Source: Euphorbia lathyris (Eukaryota; Streptophyta; Magnoliopsida; Malpighiales; Euphorbiaceae). Taken from it: a stretch of 64,000 nt of DNA. Shown one piece after another: positions 10,750-22,100 of the stretch (position 1 is the first letter of the stretch; every line of letters begins with the position of its first letter). The position numbers and the translations under genes were made by a program. Location: the NCBI RefSeq assembly GCF_963576675.1, contig NC_088916.1:54003001-54067000 (forward strand), in the 5' to 3' direction. The notes under the pieces are model-generated. The model saw nothing but the letters and a program-made list of their open reading frames with translations. It searched no databases and was not told the origin of the DNA.

Positions 10750-11000
10750 ATCCCGTCAAATCAATGTCGAGGTGCAAGCTTCAGACGATCACGGAGAAGC
10801 TGAAAATGATCACTTGAAAGAGGATTGGTTAACATATCAGTAACTTGATCCTCGGTTGGAATAAAGTGAATATTGAGAAAAACACTTTGGACCTATTTGC
10901 GTACAAAATGATAATCAAGTTCTATATGTTTCGTACGCATATGAAAAACAGGATTTGAAGTTAAATATATGGTTGCAACATTGTGAGACAATAGATGAAC
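10750..11000 (-). pseudogene. Copia (Ty1-type) RNase H C-terminus, decayed
   Basis: The minus strand encodes the end of a Ty1/copia RNase H. The conserved stretches RTKHIELDYHFVRK, then FIPTEDQVTD, then the terminal LRDRLKLAPRH are readable before a stop. An in-frame TAG after VRK breaks the frame. In the family this tail is followed closely by the 3' LTR, as here. No upstream reverse transcriptase is recognisable, so the element is truncated. Confidence 0.75.
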
Positions 11001-11694
11001 TAGTTTGGACAAAGGAAAACCAATCTCATTGAGAAGAGAATGAAGGCATAGAAGCTTTGCAATGGGATTGTTTTTTTCCCAAAATCACTCATTGTTCCTC
11101 CTCATCTTCTAAATATAATCGGGAATAGGCCTCCATTAATCCCTTCCCTTTGTACACTCAAAATCAGGTCGAAACCCTAGCTTGTAAAGTAACTATCACA
11201 GAAAATATAATTAGGTTAAAAACTTCTCAAGAAAGAAGACGACAAACGCTCCAATAATAGAGACTAAGAGCTGGAAGTTATTTATACAGATAAGATGTTT
11301 AAGAAGAGAAAAAGATATACAAACAAAAGAAGACAAAAAGTAAAGATAGAATCTTTAAGAAGCAAAGAAAAAAGGCAATGAAGTAAGAATTTTAAACATC
11401 AAAATACTAAGTTAGCTCTTACAGGTTTCATTTCACTTTCTTATTCTCCATTATAAACATTATAAAAATGACGGTTTCATTTGCAATTTCTTTGTCAAAT
11501 TTCATTCACAGCTAGTACAAAATTACCCGTTTTTCTTAATAATTTATTGTGCATACTCTTTTAATTTGTTGGGTTTAATTTACCGGAATTTAATTTCTAC
11601 TCTATCTTAAAAAAAAACATAAAATGAATTAGTTGTATTATCTATTAAGGAACATTAAATATAAAAATTTAGTCAATGAATCGGTATCTTAAAG
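11001..11694. other. Intergenic DNA, no gene seen
   Basis: AT-rich, with no motif beyond short A-rich runs. Confidence 0.4.
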
Positions 11695-11710
11695 GATAGA
11701 ACAATTTTTA

Positions 11711-11889
11711 CCAATCGTTGGTTGGCGCAGTGGTGGCATGGGGCTGCGCTTGGTAGGGCGGTCTCAGGATCGATCCCCCACAATGGCGATTGGGAGGGGT
11801 TTAAATACCGTAATCCTTGGACCCGCCCCGAATCCGGATTAGTCGGCCAATGTGGTTCGGAGTACCGGATGGTTTAACCCAAAAAAAAA
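11711..11889 (+). mobile_element. tRNA-derived SINE with 16-bp TSD
   Basis: A pol III A box (TTGGCGCAGTGGT) and B box (GGATCGATCCCC) lie at tRNA-like spacing, followed by a non-tRNA body and an A tail. The perfect repeat GATAGAACAATTTTTA at 11695-11710 and 11890-11905 marks target-primed insertion. Confidence 0.88.
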
Positions 11890-12042
11890 GATAGAACAAT
11901 TTTTAAATAGACAAGTTAATAAAAAAAACTTTAATTTTTTATATTTTCAAAACTTGTATAATATTTTTCTGAAAGAACCATATATGTAGTTTAAAAATTT
12001 ATTTATATACAAAGGGCCCAAAATTCATATATAGTCTAGTTG

Positions 12043-12251
12043 AGGCGTGTATCGGTTCGGTTTAAACCACATATCGAACCGAACCGATTGAATTCAGTTT
12101 TTTGGTTCGGTTTTTTTAACATTTCAATTCAGTATTGGTTTTATTTTAAGTGTATTTCAGTTCAATTCGGTTTGGTTTAAAAAAAATATACATATACACA
12201 CATATATTTGATTTATAAGTTTAATTTTTATTATTATTGTTGAGTTAATAA

Positions 12252-12308
<57 letters not shown>

Positions 12309-12508
12309 AAAGTATTTCAATTTTTATTATTGTTGAGGTAAATTTAATAAGAAAATATAGTAGTTTTTATTTTTTATTTTTAACTTAATTCGATTGTTCG
12401 GTTTAAACTGAACCGAACCGCATATTTCGGTTTGGTTTTACCTATTATTCGATTGGTGTGAATTATTTTGACCTTTTTGGTTCGATTAGGTTTTATACCG
12501 ATGCACAC
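12043..12508. repeat. Dispersed CGGTTCGGTTT element, copy 1
   Basis: The sequence is built of CGGTTCGGTT/AACCGAACCG phrases at both ends and an AT-rich middle with a long (AT)n run. An inverted relative with the same order of internal blocks lies at 52284-52782. No coding capacity is seen. Confidence 0.7.
12256..12306. repeat. (AT)n microsatellite
   Basis: About 25 uninterrupted AT dinucleotides lie inside the element above. The related copy at 52.5 kb lacks this expansion. Confidence 0.95.
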
Positions 12509-12741
12509 TCCGAATAAATAATGTAAGACCAAAGTTGAGAAACCATAGGCGTAATTTATCCATTTTTTTTTTTAGTTTTCTCTTTGAGCTTTTTAGGTTA
12601 CAAAATGTAACTAAACATTAATTTGGGGTTCTAATAAATAATGATAATAATACGATACCGGGAAAAAGTCTAAATTTGTTAATGTTTTTAATCATATCTC
12701 TGCTTTTTTTTTTTTTAATATTTATAACTTCATTAGATTAA

Positions 12742-13904
12742 GGGCCTGTTTGGTTCAGCTGTTAGCTAATAGCTGTTGCGGTTGCTGTTAGTTGTTTGCA
12801 GTTGCAGTAAGCTGTTAGTTGTTGATGTTAGCTGTTTGTTATTAGTTGTTTAATTACTAGTGTTTGGTAAAATTATATTGAACTGTTGCTGTTCGGATTT
12901 AAAATGTCTAAAATGGACATGTTTTAAACTAATCAACGATGAAATTATAAAAGGAAAAATGTGAAAAAATGCACATAACGTTTACAACTAGGAATAATTT
13001 TACTCTTAATGTCTAAAATAGTGCAATTTTACCCATAACGCTGGCAGCTAAGAACAATTTTACCCCTAACATTGGTAAATTGGGTCGATTTCAGATATTA
13101 TTAGAAAATATAGATATTTTATTTCTTATTATATACAAATTGCACATACCAGTGGTTCTAAAAAAGAGATTTCAATTTTTTTTAATAACAAAATTGAAAA
13201 TTAATATTTATAAATTCAATTAAATATTGGAGTTTTTTTGTCCAACTCGCACAAAAGACAATATTTTTTTATTATCTTAAAAAAAATTCACGTCTAATCA
13301 TATGTTTGAGATATGTTACTAACGATGATCAAATCGTGCACATGTGAAGTGTAGATGACAATATTCATGACCAAAAAGACAATTTGATAAATTATTTCTC
13401 AAATTGACCCAACTTGTCAATGTTATGGGTAAAATTGCTTTTGACTGCCAAAATTAGAGGTATAATTGAACCATTTTGGAAGTTAAGGGTAAAATTGCTC
13501 CTAGCTATAAATGTTGGGGGTATTTTTACACTTTATCCTATTATAAAATAAAAAAATGTGTTACACAAATTAATAAAAATAATCTATATAAAAAATAAAA
13601 AATTTATTGAATGCAATAAAACCTTGTTTTTCCGGTAATTATATTGTAGAAATATAAATAATGTTAAAAAATAAATATATTTTGGTGGAAATAAGAAGGA
13701 TAATTCTGTCAATAACAACTAACTACAAACAGCTGTTTATGAAAAGCTCCAAATAGGAGCTTTTCGTGAAACGCTCCAAAACGCTGCAGTTTCCAGAGAA
13801 AATGTTAAATGCTGCGGTTAGATAAATCTAACCAAACGCTATATTTTCTGCAGTTTGGAGTGAAATGCTAAACGCTCCTCCGAAAAGCTGAAACAAACAC
13901 CCTC
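12742..13904. mobile_element. PIF/Harbinger-like MITE hosting a nested MITE
   Basis: The termini GGGCCTGTTTGGTTCAGCT and, in complement, GAGGGTGTTTGTTTCAGCT are flanked by TAA on both sides (12739-12741 and 13905-13907). The subterminal part repeats AGCTGTTAGC-type phrases. The element is interrupted by the insertion at 12953-13538, which makes up about half its length. Confidence 0.75.
12953..13538. mobile_element. Nested Mutator-like MITE
   Basis: Inverted ends of about 100 bp contain TAGGARYAATTTTAC and begin with GGAWAAA. The flanks 12943-12952 and 13539-13548 match at 9 of 10 bases (AATTATAAAA and TATTATAAAA). It sits inside the element at 12742-13904. Confidence 0.7.
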
Positions 13905-13907
13905 TAA

Positions 13908-14460
13908 AACACAACAGGTACAACAAGAAAACAACAGTAAGAAATCAATTCTTACGAGATCTACAAAGAGAATAAAACGGCTACAAAAAGCAAAAAAGGT
14001 CATAAAGGCATAAAACACACACAAAACATCAATAAAACATATATTTATCGTAAATCGAAATTTGCAGAAAAGCAGATGCAATCCAATCTTCAGCATTTAG
14101 GAAATTCCGAACATTCGGATCTGAGTCCTTTCTTTTGATGCAACCACGTAGATTTATTGATCCACGTACAAGATAAACCGTTTCCGCATTTGCTAAATTC
14201 GAAAATAATATAAATGAAAGAATAACAAAGAGCATATACAATTCAAACGGATGAAGAGATCCGATAAAATATATAGAAACTGACTAAAAAGAAAAAAAAA
14301 ACAATAAAGTAAAACACATGAAATCTAATCCAGTAGGGTAGGAAGAAGAAAGACAAACTTTATTCATTCTTCCTACTCAAAGTAGATCTTCAAAAGAGGA
14401 CAATTTGAAACTCAACAGATGATGAAATTTGGACAGAAAATGAGAAAAGAAAAGTAATTA
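13908..14460 (-). repeat. Short-peptide repeat family, copy 1
   Basis: This shares with 14729-15451, about 16190-16455 and the split copy at 31010-31090/40975-41165 a conserved block that translates on the minus strand to a peptide containing a GC..KKDSDPNV core. It begins directly after the TAA that ends the neighbouring MITE. The outer limits are approximate. Confidence 0.6.
14029..14241 (-). CDS. Putative 70-aa peptide with signal sequence, in repeat copy 1
   Basis: The frame starts with a hydrophobic stretch of about 20 residues ending ANA, a good signal-peptidase context. A short polar part containing VYLVRGSINLRGC and RKDSDPNV follows. The block after the signal is conserved at protein level in copy 2 (VYLVRRSIDLCGC, KKDSDPNV, VFQRDSTYEKDM) and, broken, in copies 3 and 4. 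In copy 2 the frame runs on into two hydrophobic stretches. In copy 1 the corresponding hydrophobic part lies in another frame, so one copy is shifted. I do not recognise the family. It may be a retrotransposed host gene or part of an unrecognised LINE. Confidence 0.3.
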   Translation of the reverse strand: MYMLFVILSFILFSNLANAETVYLVRGSINLRGCIKRKDSDPNVRNFLNAEDWIASAFLQISIYDKYMFY

Positions 14461-14728
14461 TATCTCTTTTTGATAGAAAAATTTGAGTAGATCAATTAGA
14501 CCGTGATTTAAATAGTACATCAAACTTCTCAAATAAATTTACCAGAAAACTGAATAATTTTTGTATTTTTTGGCAACTTGTTTGTAAATATGTTAATAAT
14601 ATAGTAAATAATTTTCAAAAAAATAACATAGTAAATGTTTTATGTAGAAAGATTTTTTTTTAATTGTGTTAATAACACAGTAAATATTATAAACATATTT
14701 GATATTTGAAAAGTCAAATATAAAAGTT

Positions 14729-15451
14729 TTTTTTTTTTTGATAAAATGCCACATATCATTCCATTAACTTAATAATACAAATACAACACGGAAGAAAGAG
14801 GAATAAAACCTTCATATCATACAGGCAAAGACCCACAAAGGGAAGAAAAGACTTCAAAGAGCAAAACATAGACTACAAAGAGCAATAAAAGACTACAAAG
14901 AGCACTAAAAACTAGAAAAGATACAAATACAACAAACTTAGAAGTCATATCCTTCTCGTAAGTCGAATCCCGTTGAAAAACCGTTGTAATCCATACTTCA
15001 TCCTTTAAGCTCTTCCAGACGTTTGGATCTGAGTCCTTTTTGTTTGTGCATCCACACAGATCTATAGATCTACGGACAAGATAAACATTTTCCGCTCTTG
15101 CTAAGACTGAAAAAAGAATAAAAGAAAGAAATATAGCTCACAAATGTAGATCTGACGGAAAAAGAAGTTCAAGTATGTATATAAACTTCAAACTAACAAG
15201 AAAATGTAAATCTAAAGCTAAAAACGAAAACTAAAATATAAATGGGAGGAGAAAGAAGGAAGACAAGTTTCATTCTTCCTCCTCTAAGAGTAAACCTAAT
15301 TAAAAGGCAAGACCGGAATCGTTAAATGGTAGTGATAATGGTGAAAAACTAGAAAAAAATAAGGATATTTTGAAAAGAAAAGCAAAGAGAAGAGAATGGT
15401 GTAGAAGTTAGAGAGAAGCAAGAGCTTCTCTTACTAGAATAAAGATATGTT
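14729..15451 (-). mobile_element. Retrotransposed short-peptide family, copy 2 (poly-A and TSD)
   Basis: A T run on the + strand at the left edge (poly-A on the minus strand) and the 13-bp repeat AAATATAAAAGTT at 14716-14728 and 15452-15464 show L1-type retrotransposition. The open frame on the minus strand runs from 15137 down to a stop at 14817, about 106 codons. It has a signal-like hydrophobic start, the conserved polar block, then a strongly hydrophobic Val/Leu/Phe-rich region. It lacks an in-frame ATG because TGA directly precedes it. The repeated phrase CTCTTTGTAGTC occurs near the 3' end. Confidence 0.7.
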
Positions 15452-15500
15452 AAATATAAAAGTTAAATAATAGATCAAATAACAATGAATCAGTCTATTT

Positions 15501-15634
15501 GTGGTGAAGCTCTTAGCCTAGTGGTTGAGAGCTTACTTATGCCTTGGAAGGTCATGGGTTTGAATCACATCCGAAGCATTTTTCTTTCTTCTTTAATGTA
15601 TTTGCGTTGTACGTAATTTTTTTTTTTTAAAAAA
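15501..15634 (+). mobile_element. Short tRNA-derived SINE with about 20-bp TSD
   Basis: The A box TAGCCTAGTGGTTGAG and B box GGTTTGAATC are followed by a short body and a T/A tail. AACAATGAATCAGTCTATTT is repeated at 15481-15500 and 15635-15654. At 134 bp it is short for a plant SINE. A second copy lies inverted at 16050-16184. Confidence 0.88.
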
Positions 15635-15654
15635 AACAATGAATCAGTCTATTT

Positions 15655-16049
15655 AAATTTTTTATCAGATAAGATAAAATTGATATTATTTAAAAAGATT
15701 AAAAGTAGAATTTTATCATTTTTTATGATAGAAGTAAATTTGTCCTTCCCGAATAATTTGGGGGTATTTGCTTAATTTTACCAACTTCGTATATTCTTAT
15801 ATTCTCAAATAACACGTACTAAAAGTTTTTTTCTTTTTTATGTTTTTTATTACTAAAAGTAATTGAAAATAAAAATAAAAAATAAAATATAGAATATAAA
15901 AAGAAGAGAGGGGGAGATGCCCCAGCGATCATGCTCATGCTGTCCAGCACTTCAGTTCCCTAACTCAGAAAACGCGTTCTTATACAATATGACGTCATGG
16001 TGGAATTTTTCTTTGTAATTAATTTATTCCTTGGAATTTTTTTTGTATT
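15655..16049. other. Intergenic DNA, no gene seen
   Basis: AT-rich spacer between two SINE copies. The GC-richer patch at 15905-15990 has no recognisable feature. Confidence 0.4.
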
Positions 16050-16184
16050 TTTTTTTTAAATTTATGCACAATGCGCTTACATTAAAGAAGAAGGAAAAAT
16101 TCCCACCAGACCCGGATGTGATTCGAACTCATGACCTCCCAAGGCATAAGTAAGCTCTCAACCACTAAGCTAAGAGTTTCACCA
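16050..16184 (-). mobile_element. Second copy of the short SINE, inverted
   Basis: The minus strand reads GTGGTGAAACTCTTAGCTTAGTGGTTGAGAG-type sequence, with the A box TAGCTTAGTGGTTGAG, the B box GAGTTCGAATC and the same 3' body as the copy at 15501. The tail is A-rich on the minus strand. A clean TSD is not evident. Confidence 0.8.
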
Positions 16185-16189
16185 CAATT

Positions 16190-16455
16190 AATACAAAATA
16201 TTATAGCAAGAAAACGAAGGAGAAATAAAATTCTACATAGATATAGACTACAATTAATACAAAATTTATAAAAGAAAAAAAAACTATAAAAAGTCATAAA
16301 AGTCATAAAAAAAACACAATCAAAATAAAAAGACTATAAATTATATATTTTGGTAAATTCAAATCCGTTGAAAAATAATTGCAATCCACTCTTCATCATT
16401 TAATTTTTTCTAGACAATCTGATCTGACTTATTTATATTGCAACCACGCATTGCC
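16190..16455 (-). repeat. Short-peptide repeat family, copy 3 (decayed)
   Basis: Minus-strand translation in broken frames gives GCN, KSDQIV and then KLNDEEWIAIIFQR, the same block as copies 1 and 2. Several stops are present. Confidence 0.6.
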
Positions 16456-16470
16456 ATCTATTTTATTTTT

Positions 16471-16900
16471 AGTAAATTTATACACATGACTTTTAACTTT
16501 GTATTTACTTTCTGGACCTTAAAACTAGACATTATGATCCGTGAACTTTGAATTTTACTGACATAATGATGTCTTTTACTATTGATCAAACCAAAAAGAG
16601 TGATGATGGTCTTAAAATGGAAAAATACAAAAATTAAAATTGTTTAGAATTATGATTCATAATTTTTAGAACTTCTTCTTTTTTTAATTAAATAACAATT
16701 AAATAACTTTAAAATTAAAAAATTCAAGAATTAAAGTTTTTTGAAATATTATTTTCATCAGTTCTACAATAAAGAGTTATCTGCCATTGGAGTAACCATT
16801 TTGATCTGACGCATTATGTTAATAAAGTGTTTAGTTTCGAAGTTCATAGGCTATAATGAAAGCATGAGTAAAGTTCAAGGGCCATAAATGTAATTTACTC
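16471..16900. mobile_element. Probable fold-back MITE
   Basis: The inverted ends are AGTAAATTTAYACACATG-like on the left and the complement of GAGTAAATTACATTTATGG on the right. Internal paired phrases include CATAATG and TGAACTTT. A possible TSD is TTTATTTTT, but the context is so AT-rich that this is weak. Confidence 0.55.
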
Positions 16901-18059
16901 TTTATTTTTTATTTTTCTTTTGATGGAATTTCCTTATCTGTTTTTGGATAAACACATGGACTTTAACTTCTTTTCCTTTCTTGAGAAAAAACTTTAATTT
17001 CTTTTCACCAATTTAAGTACGAATACAACAAATAGTAAATAATAAAATATTTTAAGAATAAGGATTAATTTTGAAAAAATTATATATTGAAGTTGGCCTA
17101 TTTTATTACTTCGCCACTTGGTGCTCAACCATTTATCTACCTCAATTCTATGGATGATATACATTTCGCCTTATTTAATCTATGTGGCACTGACATGACA
17201 CATGTATATAACATCAATATAATAAGACGTGTAAAGGAGAAAAAATCTTCTTTCCTTCGGTCGTAACATTCTGTCTTCAACATTTTGACTCTTCTACCAA
17301 TACAGTATTTTCCATAGATCCCAACGAGGAGGAAACGCCAGAATAACTTTTTAGTATAGTTGAGACACTGATAGGTGACCCATCTCATTAATGATAACGT
17401 TTGAGGAAATTCCTTCGTTTAAGATATGGAATATAAAAGATAGGATACAGATTTGTGTTCTTTGAACCAGAGCTAGGTGCATGGAAACTGAACGTATGGT
17501 ATAATTTGTCCTCCTTGCTTAGGTCCTGCAAGAAAAACTTTGGCCGGATCCTCAGTGAGGGATACTCCGACACTCAAGTCAATTCTAATCTAGCGAGAAA
17601 GTAAGAAAGAGAGCATGCACTTAGATAATTATAATTTTGATTATCGTAATGTGAAGGTATCTTAATTAAGGAAGTTGGGCTCTTTTATATAGAAGAGAGA
17701 CTCTAATCTAAATATGAGAAAATTGACTATGTGTCTGATAACCAGAGGATACCGAAAAATTCGACATTCTTTACTAGGTGGTGCTATCTATCGTGTTGTT
17801 TGAAACTCTTAATTAGGAGAGAATTTTTTATTTCGACAAGCTAAAGAATGAAGCTTCTGGAAGCATGAATAGGACATTCAATAACGTGAGGGGAAGATCC
17901 AATTCTACTAAAGACCGAATCTTTAACATTCACTTTTATATATATGGTAAATTATAAAATCGGTCCAATTGAAAGATCAATTTACATATTTAGACCCATT
18001 AGACTACTTCTAAACTAGACACTTTCAATTTTATCTTCCCAAAATACCCTTAGTATATA
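16901..18059. other. Intergenic DNA, possible LTR debris
   Basis: No gene is recognised. The segment 17380-17600 ends with the GC-richer phrase GAGGGATACTCCGACACTCA, which looks like part of an old LTR. TTATATAG at 17685-17695 could be its TATA box. Minus-strand frames of 61 and 83 codons show no domain. Confidence 0.35.
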
Positions 18060-18332
18060 CTCACTCCATTCCATTATATAAGTCATTCTAGAGTGTTTTA
18101 CACTAATTAAGAAATGCAATTAATGTAGAGTCAAATTAATGAATTTACATTGTTTAACTAAAAAAATTCTCTCTCATGTGATGGTTGGGGAATAAGCCTT
18201 GGAATGTTAAAAAAACAAAACTGTAATAGTTGGACCGAAAAACTGAACTAAAAATTCTTGAAAAACTAAAACGATATATTTAGGAAAAAAAACTTATTTG
18301 CTAAAATGACTTATAAAGTGGAACGGAGTGAG
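18060..18332. mobile_element. Stowaway-like MITE
   Basis: The terminal inverted repeats are CTCACTCCATTCC on the left and GGAACGGAGTGAG on the right, followed inward by ATAAGTCATT and AATGACTTAT. TA dinucleotides flank both ends (18058-18059 and 18333-18334), the Tc1/mariner-type target. The length of 273 bp is typical. Confidence 0.8.
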
Positions 18333-18433
18333 TATATTATAACTTAACTTTTTTTTTGTGCGAAACATAATTTGTGCGGGGCGAATTTGGTGCGATTTTG
18401 ATGCGTTTCTTATGCGATTTCTGTTGCGATTTT

Positions 18434-19167
18434 TGATGTAGATTGAAATTGATATAGTCTTAAACCGACAAAGAACACAAACTTCTCTAGCTAAACTAGA
18501 AGGTTGAGTAAACCCAATGATGAACTTCATGCTCCAATGGAGGCTCAAAATGTTAATAATAAAAAAGTTGTGTTTCATTACAAAAAAAGGGAGTATTTAT
18601 ACCTTCTCCAAACTTAGGGGGAAAGACTAAAGGCCCTTACTAGGGTTACAAGGATAGCTATAACTATAGGGTAAAATAGGGGTAAGATAAGCTAACGACA
18701 GTTTAATAAATAACATGGGAATGGCAAAACAGTAAATAATGGGTGGCAGATCTTGCTCCTTGCAGGAAGAACTTGGGGAGGAAGTATCCCTCGGCCCAGG
18801 CACGCTCCACATGTTCTTCCTCACGCTTCGCGTGGGTGCGGTCCTAGACTTGGTGCATCTCGTTGGCTCGTTTCACGCGTCGCGTACTGAGGAACACGCT
18901 CCGTGTGTTGGATCTCTTGGACCTTAGTCGTTTTGATGGCTCGCTCTAAGCTCCGCGTTCTTGGAGACGCTCCGCATATGTGACATCCTGGGTTCTCCCT
19001 CGTGTTTGGGACTCCTCACGCTCCGCGTGTTTAGCTGGCTGCCTTCTTCCTCCTTGGCTGGGTCTCCATCGCCTTCACAAGTTTTGAAGGCACGCCCCAC
19101 ATGTCCAATGCCACGCTCTGCGTCCCTTGGCTCCGGATCCGCTACTAGGTGAGGGATGCCCTCATCA
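18434..19167 (-). repeat. Gypsy-1 3' LTR
   Basis: Bounded by TGATGTAGATTG and GCCCTCATCA. It contains several CACGCTCCGCGT-type motifs at about 18800-19120. The partner LTR is at 25794-26443. Confidence 0.88.
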
Positions 19168-22100
19168 TTCTCCCATTCTTTGAAAGAGTTGGACTCCATC
19201 TCGTGCCCCTTGGTCGGCAATGTTCCCTCCAGCTTCCACAAGCTCAAATCCTGCATATTAAAAGAAGGTGACATCTTTCTGAGCCAATTAGGAAGGGTTA
19301 CTTGGTAACCATTGGCACTAATCTTCTTGGTCACTTTATAGGGCCCATACTTCCTCGGCCTCAACTTGCTACTTGGTGCATGCACAAGCCGTTCCTTTCC
19401 CAAATACACCATCACCTCATCCCCAACCTCAAACTGAACATCTTTCCGGTGCTCATCTACCTTGGCCTTGATTTTGTTATTTTTCTCCTAGATGTTATGC
19501 CGAACCTCTTGATGCATTCGATTATACTCACTTGCTAAGTTTTAGGCCGCCACACTCTTCTTCTCTCCCTTCGGAACCTCTCCCAAATCAAGCGAATGGT
19601 TAGGTGCCTTGGTGTATACAACTTCGAATGGAGCCTTCCCGGTAGTGGAGCTCACGGCGGAGTTGTAAGCAAACTTGGCTTGGGCTATCATATAATCCCA
19701 CATCTTCAGCTTGTCCTGGCACTTGCTCCTCAATAGATTTCCCAATGTCCGGTTGACCACTTCAGTTTGCCCATCCGTTTGTGGGAGAGCCGTGGTGCTA
19801 AACTTCAAGGTGGCGCCAAGGATAGCCCAAAGAGTCCGCCAAAAATGACTAACAAACTTCGTGTCCCTATCCGACACGATACTCTTCGGGACTTCATGTA
19901 ACCGTACCACTTCATGGAAGAATAGTTGCGCTTTAGCTATGGCGTCATTGGTCTTGCGACACGGGATGAAGTGTGCCATTTTAGAAAACTGGTCCACCAC
20001 CACAAAGATAGAGTCCATACCACGTTGTGTCCTCGGTAGCCCCAACACGAAATCCATGGACAGATCTTCCCAAATGGTTTCCGGAATTGGGAGGTGCATA
20101 CACAAGCTGGCATTAGTAGCGTGTCCCTTTGACGTTTGACAACTTTTACATCTCTCCACAATGTAAGCCACGTCCCTCCTCGACTTGGGCCAATAGTAGC
20201 AGGCACTCACCGCCTCAAACATTTTGTCTCTCCCAAAATGGCCTCCCAAAACTCCTCCATGTAATTCCCAGATCACTCTTTCTCGAATGGACGTGCCTAG
20301 AAGGCACAACTGGCTACCCCTCATGAGGAACCCGTCAACTAGCTGATACTCGCCTCCCTTGGAGTCTCTCCTACACTTCTCCCACACACTTCCAAAGTTA
20401 GGATCATCATAGTACTCCCCCTTGATATGCTCAAAGTCCACTAACTCTAAGGCTACAGTTTTGAGGAGTGCCACTCTCTGACTCAAGGCATCTGCCACCT
20501 TATTTTGTTGACCCGCTTTGTGGAGAAGCTTATTTGGGAACTTGTCCACAAAGGCGGACCATCTAGCGTGCATAGAGCTCTGAAGTTGTTTTTTGCTTCC
20601 CAAGTACTTAAGGGCTTAGTGGTCGGTGTACAACATGAACTCCTTCCCAATGAGATAGTGCTCCCACGTTTTGAGAGCCCGCACTACCGCATAAAATTCA
20701 TTGTCATAGGTGGCCCACTTTTGTCGTGACTCATATAATTTCTCACTGAAGTATGCAATAGGTAACCTCTCTTGCATCAATACCCCTCAAACTCCTACTC
20801 CACTTGCATCACATTCAACCTCAAAGAGCTTGTCAAAATCTAGAATTGCTAAGACCGGGGCCGTACTTAACTTCTCCTTAATCAATGCAAAACTGCTCTC
20901 TTGCTCATCTTCCCACTTGAAGCCTCTTCCCTTCTTCAAACACTCGGTCATAGGAGCAACAATGGCGCTGAAAGAATCGCCTATAAAAGGTAGCCAACCC
21001 ATGAAAGCTTCTAATGTCCCCAACAGTCTTTAGAGTCGACCACTCCCAGATAGCTCTCACTTTCTCTTCACAACCCGGATTCCATTCCAACTCACAACAT
21101 ACCTGAGGAAAACCAAACTCTCCATCACAAAATCACATTTCTTCGTGTCAGCAAATAGTTGGTTCTCCCGGAGCAATACCAATACGGCTCTCAAGTGCTC
21201 CACATGTTCCTCCAACGTCTTGCTATGGATGAGGATGTCATCAAAGTAGACCTCTAAAAACTTCCCAATCACCGGTCGTAGGACTTGGTTCATCAACCTC
21301 ATAAAAGTGCTCGGTGCATTGGTCATCCCAAATGGCATCACTAGCCACTCATACAACCCGTCACGCGTCTTAAATGAAGGAAAATAGGCAAACGTATAGC
21401 AGCGGAAATATAAAAATTTTAACCTATTTCCATTAACCCAAGATCCGTTAATCGTTATTTCATATAAAGAGGGATAAAAGAAATACCTTTCAGAAGTTCT
21501 ATCTACCGTTGCAAATGAAGTGCCCACAACTCTTACTTCGAGTTCCCGAGCACAAAACAAAAACAATGGAAGATCAAGTTAGAATCAACCGTTTATAACA
21601 ACCAAAGTAGATTGTCTCTAATTAATCAACACAAGATCAAGGATAAAGAGAAAGAGATGAAAATCAATTGAACGGAAGGAAGCGGTAGATAATCTCGTCC
21701 TCGAACAGGGGGGGTCGAAATTCTCTCTCTTGGATTGCTTGGTGATTTCGAAAATCACTATGTAGGGGGTATTTATAATCTCTTGTATCTAATCCCTAGT
21801 TAGATAGAATTAGGTTATTGAATAAGAATTTAATTCGGAATAGAATTCTTAATTATTATCTATTAATATATCTAAATATAAAGATAATAATAATAATCTT
21901 ATTGGATAATAATAGGAGTAATATAATCTAATTAAAACTCCTAATTTATTTATCCTTTAATTAATTTAATTCATAATCCTAATCTAATTAGAATTGATAA
22001 AATCAAATTAATTATTTATGTATCCACTATACATGAAATCGCCCCCTACAGTTACTGGGCCCTATTGGGCTTAGTCGGGCTTCCATCAATTAATTAACAT

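Noticed and set aside
15501..15575. Functional tRNA gene
   Set aside because: A and B boxes are present, but the sequence does not form a full cloverleaf and it has an A tail and TSD, so it is a SINE. The same holds for 11711 and 30423.
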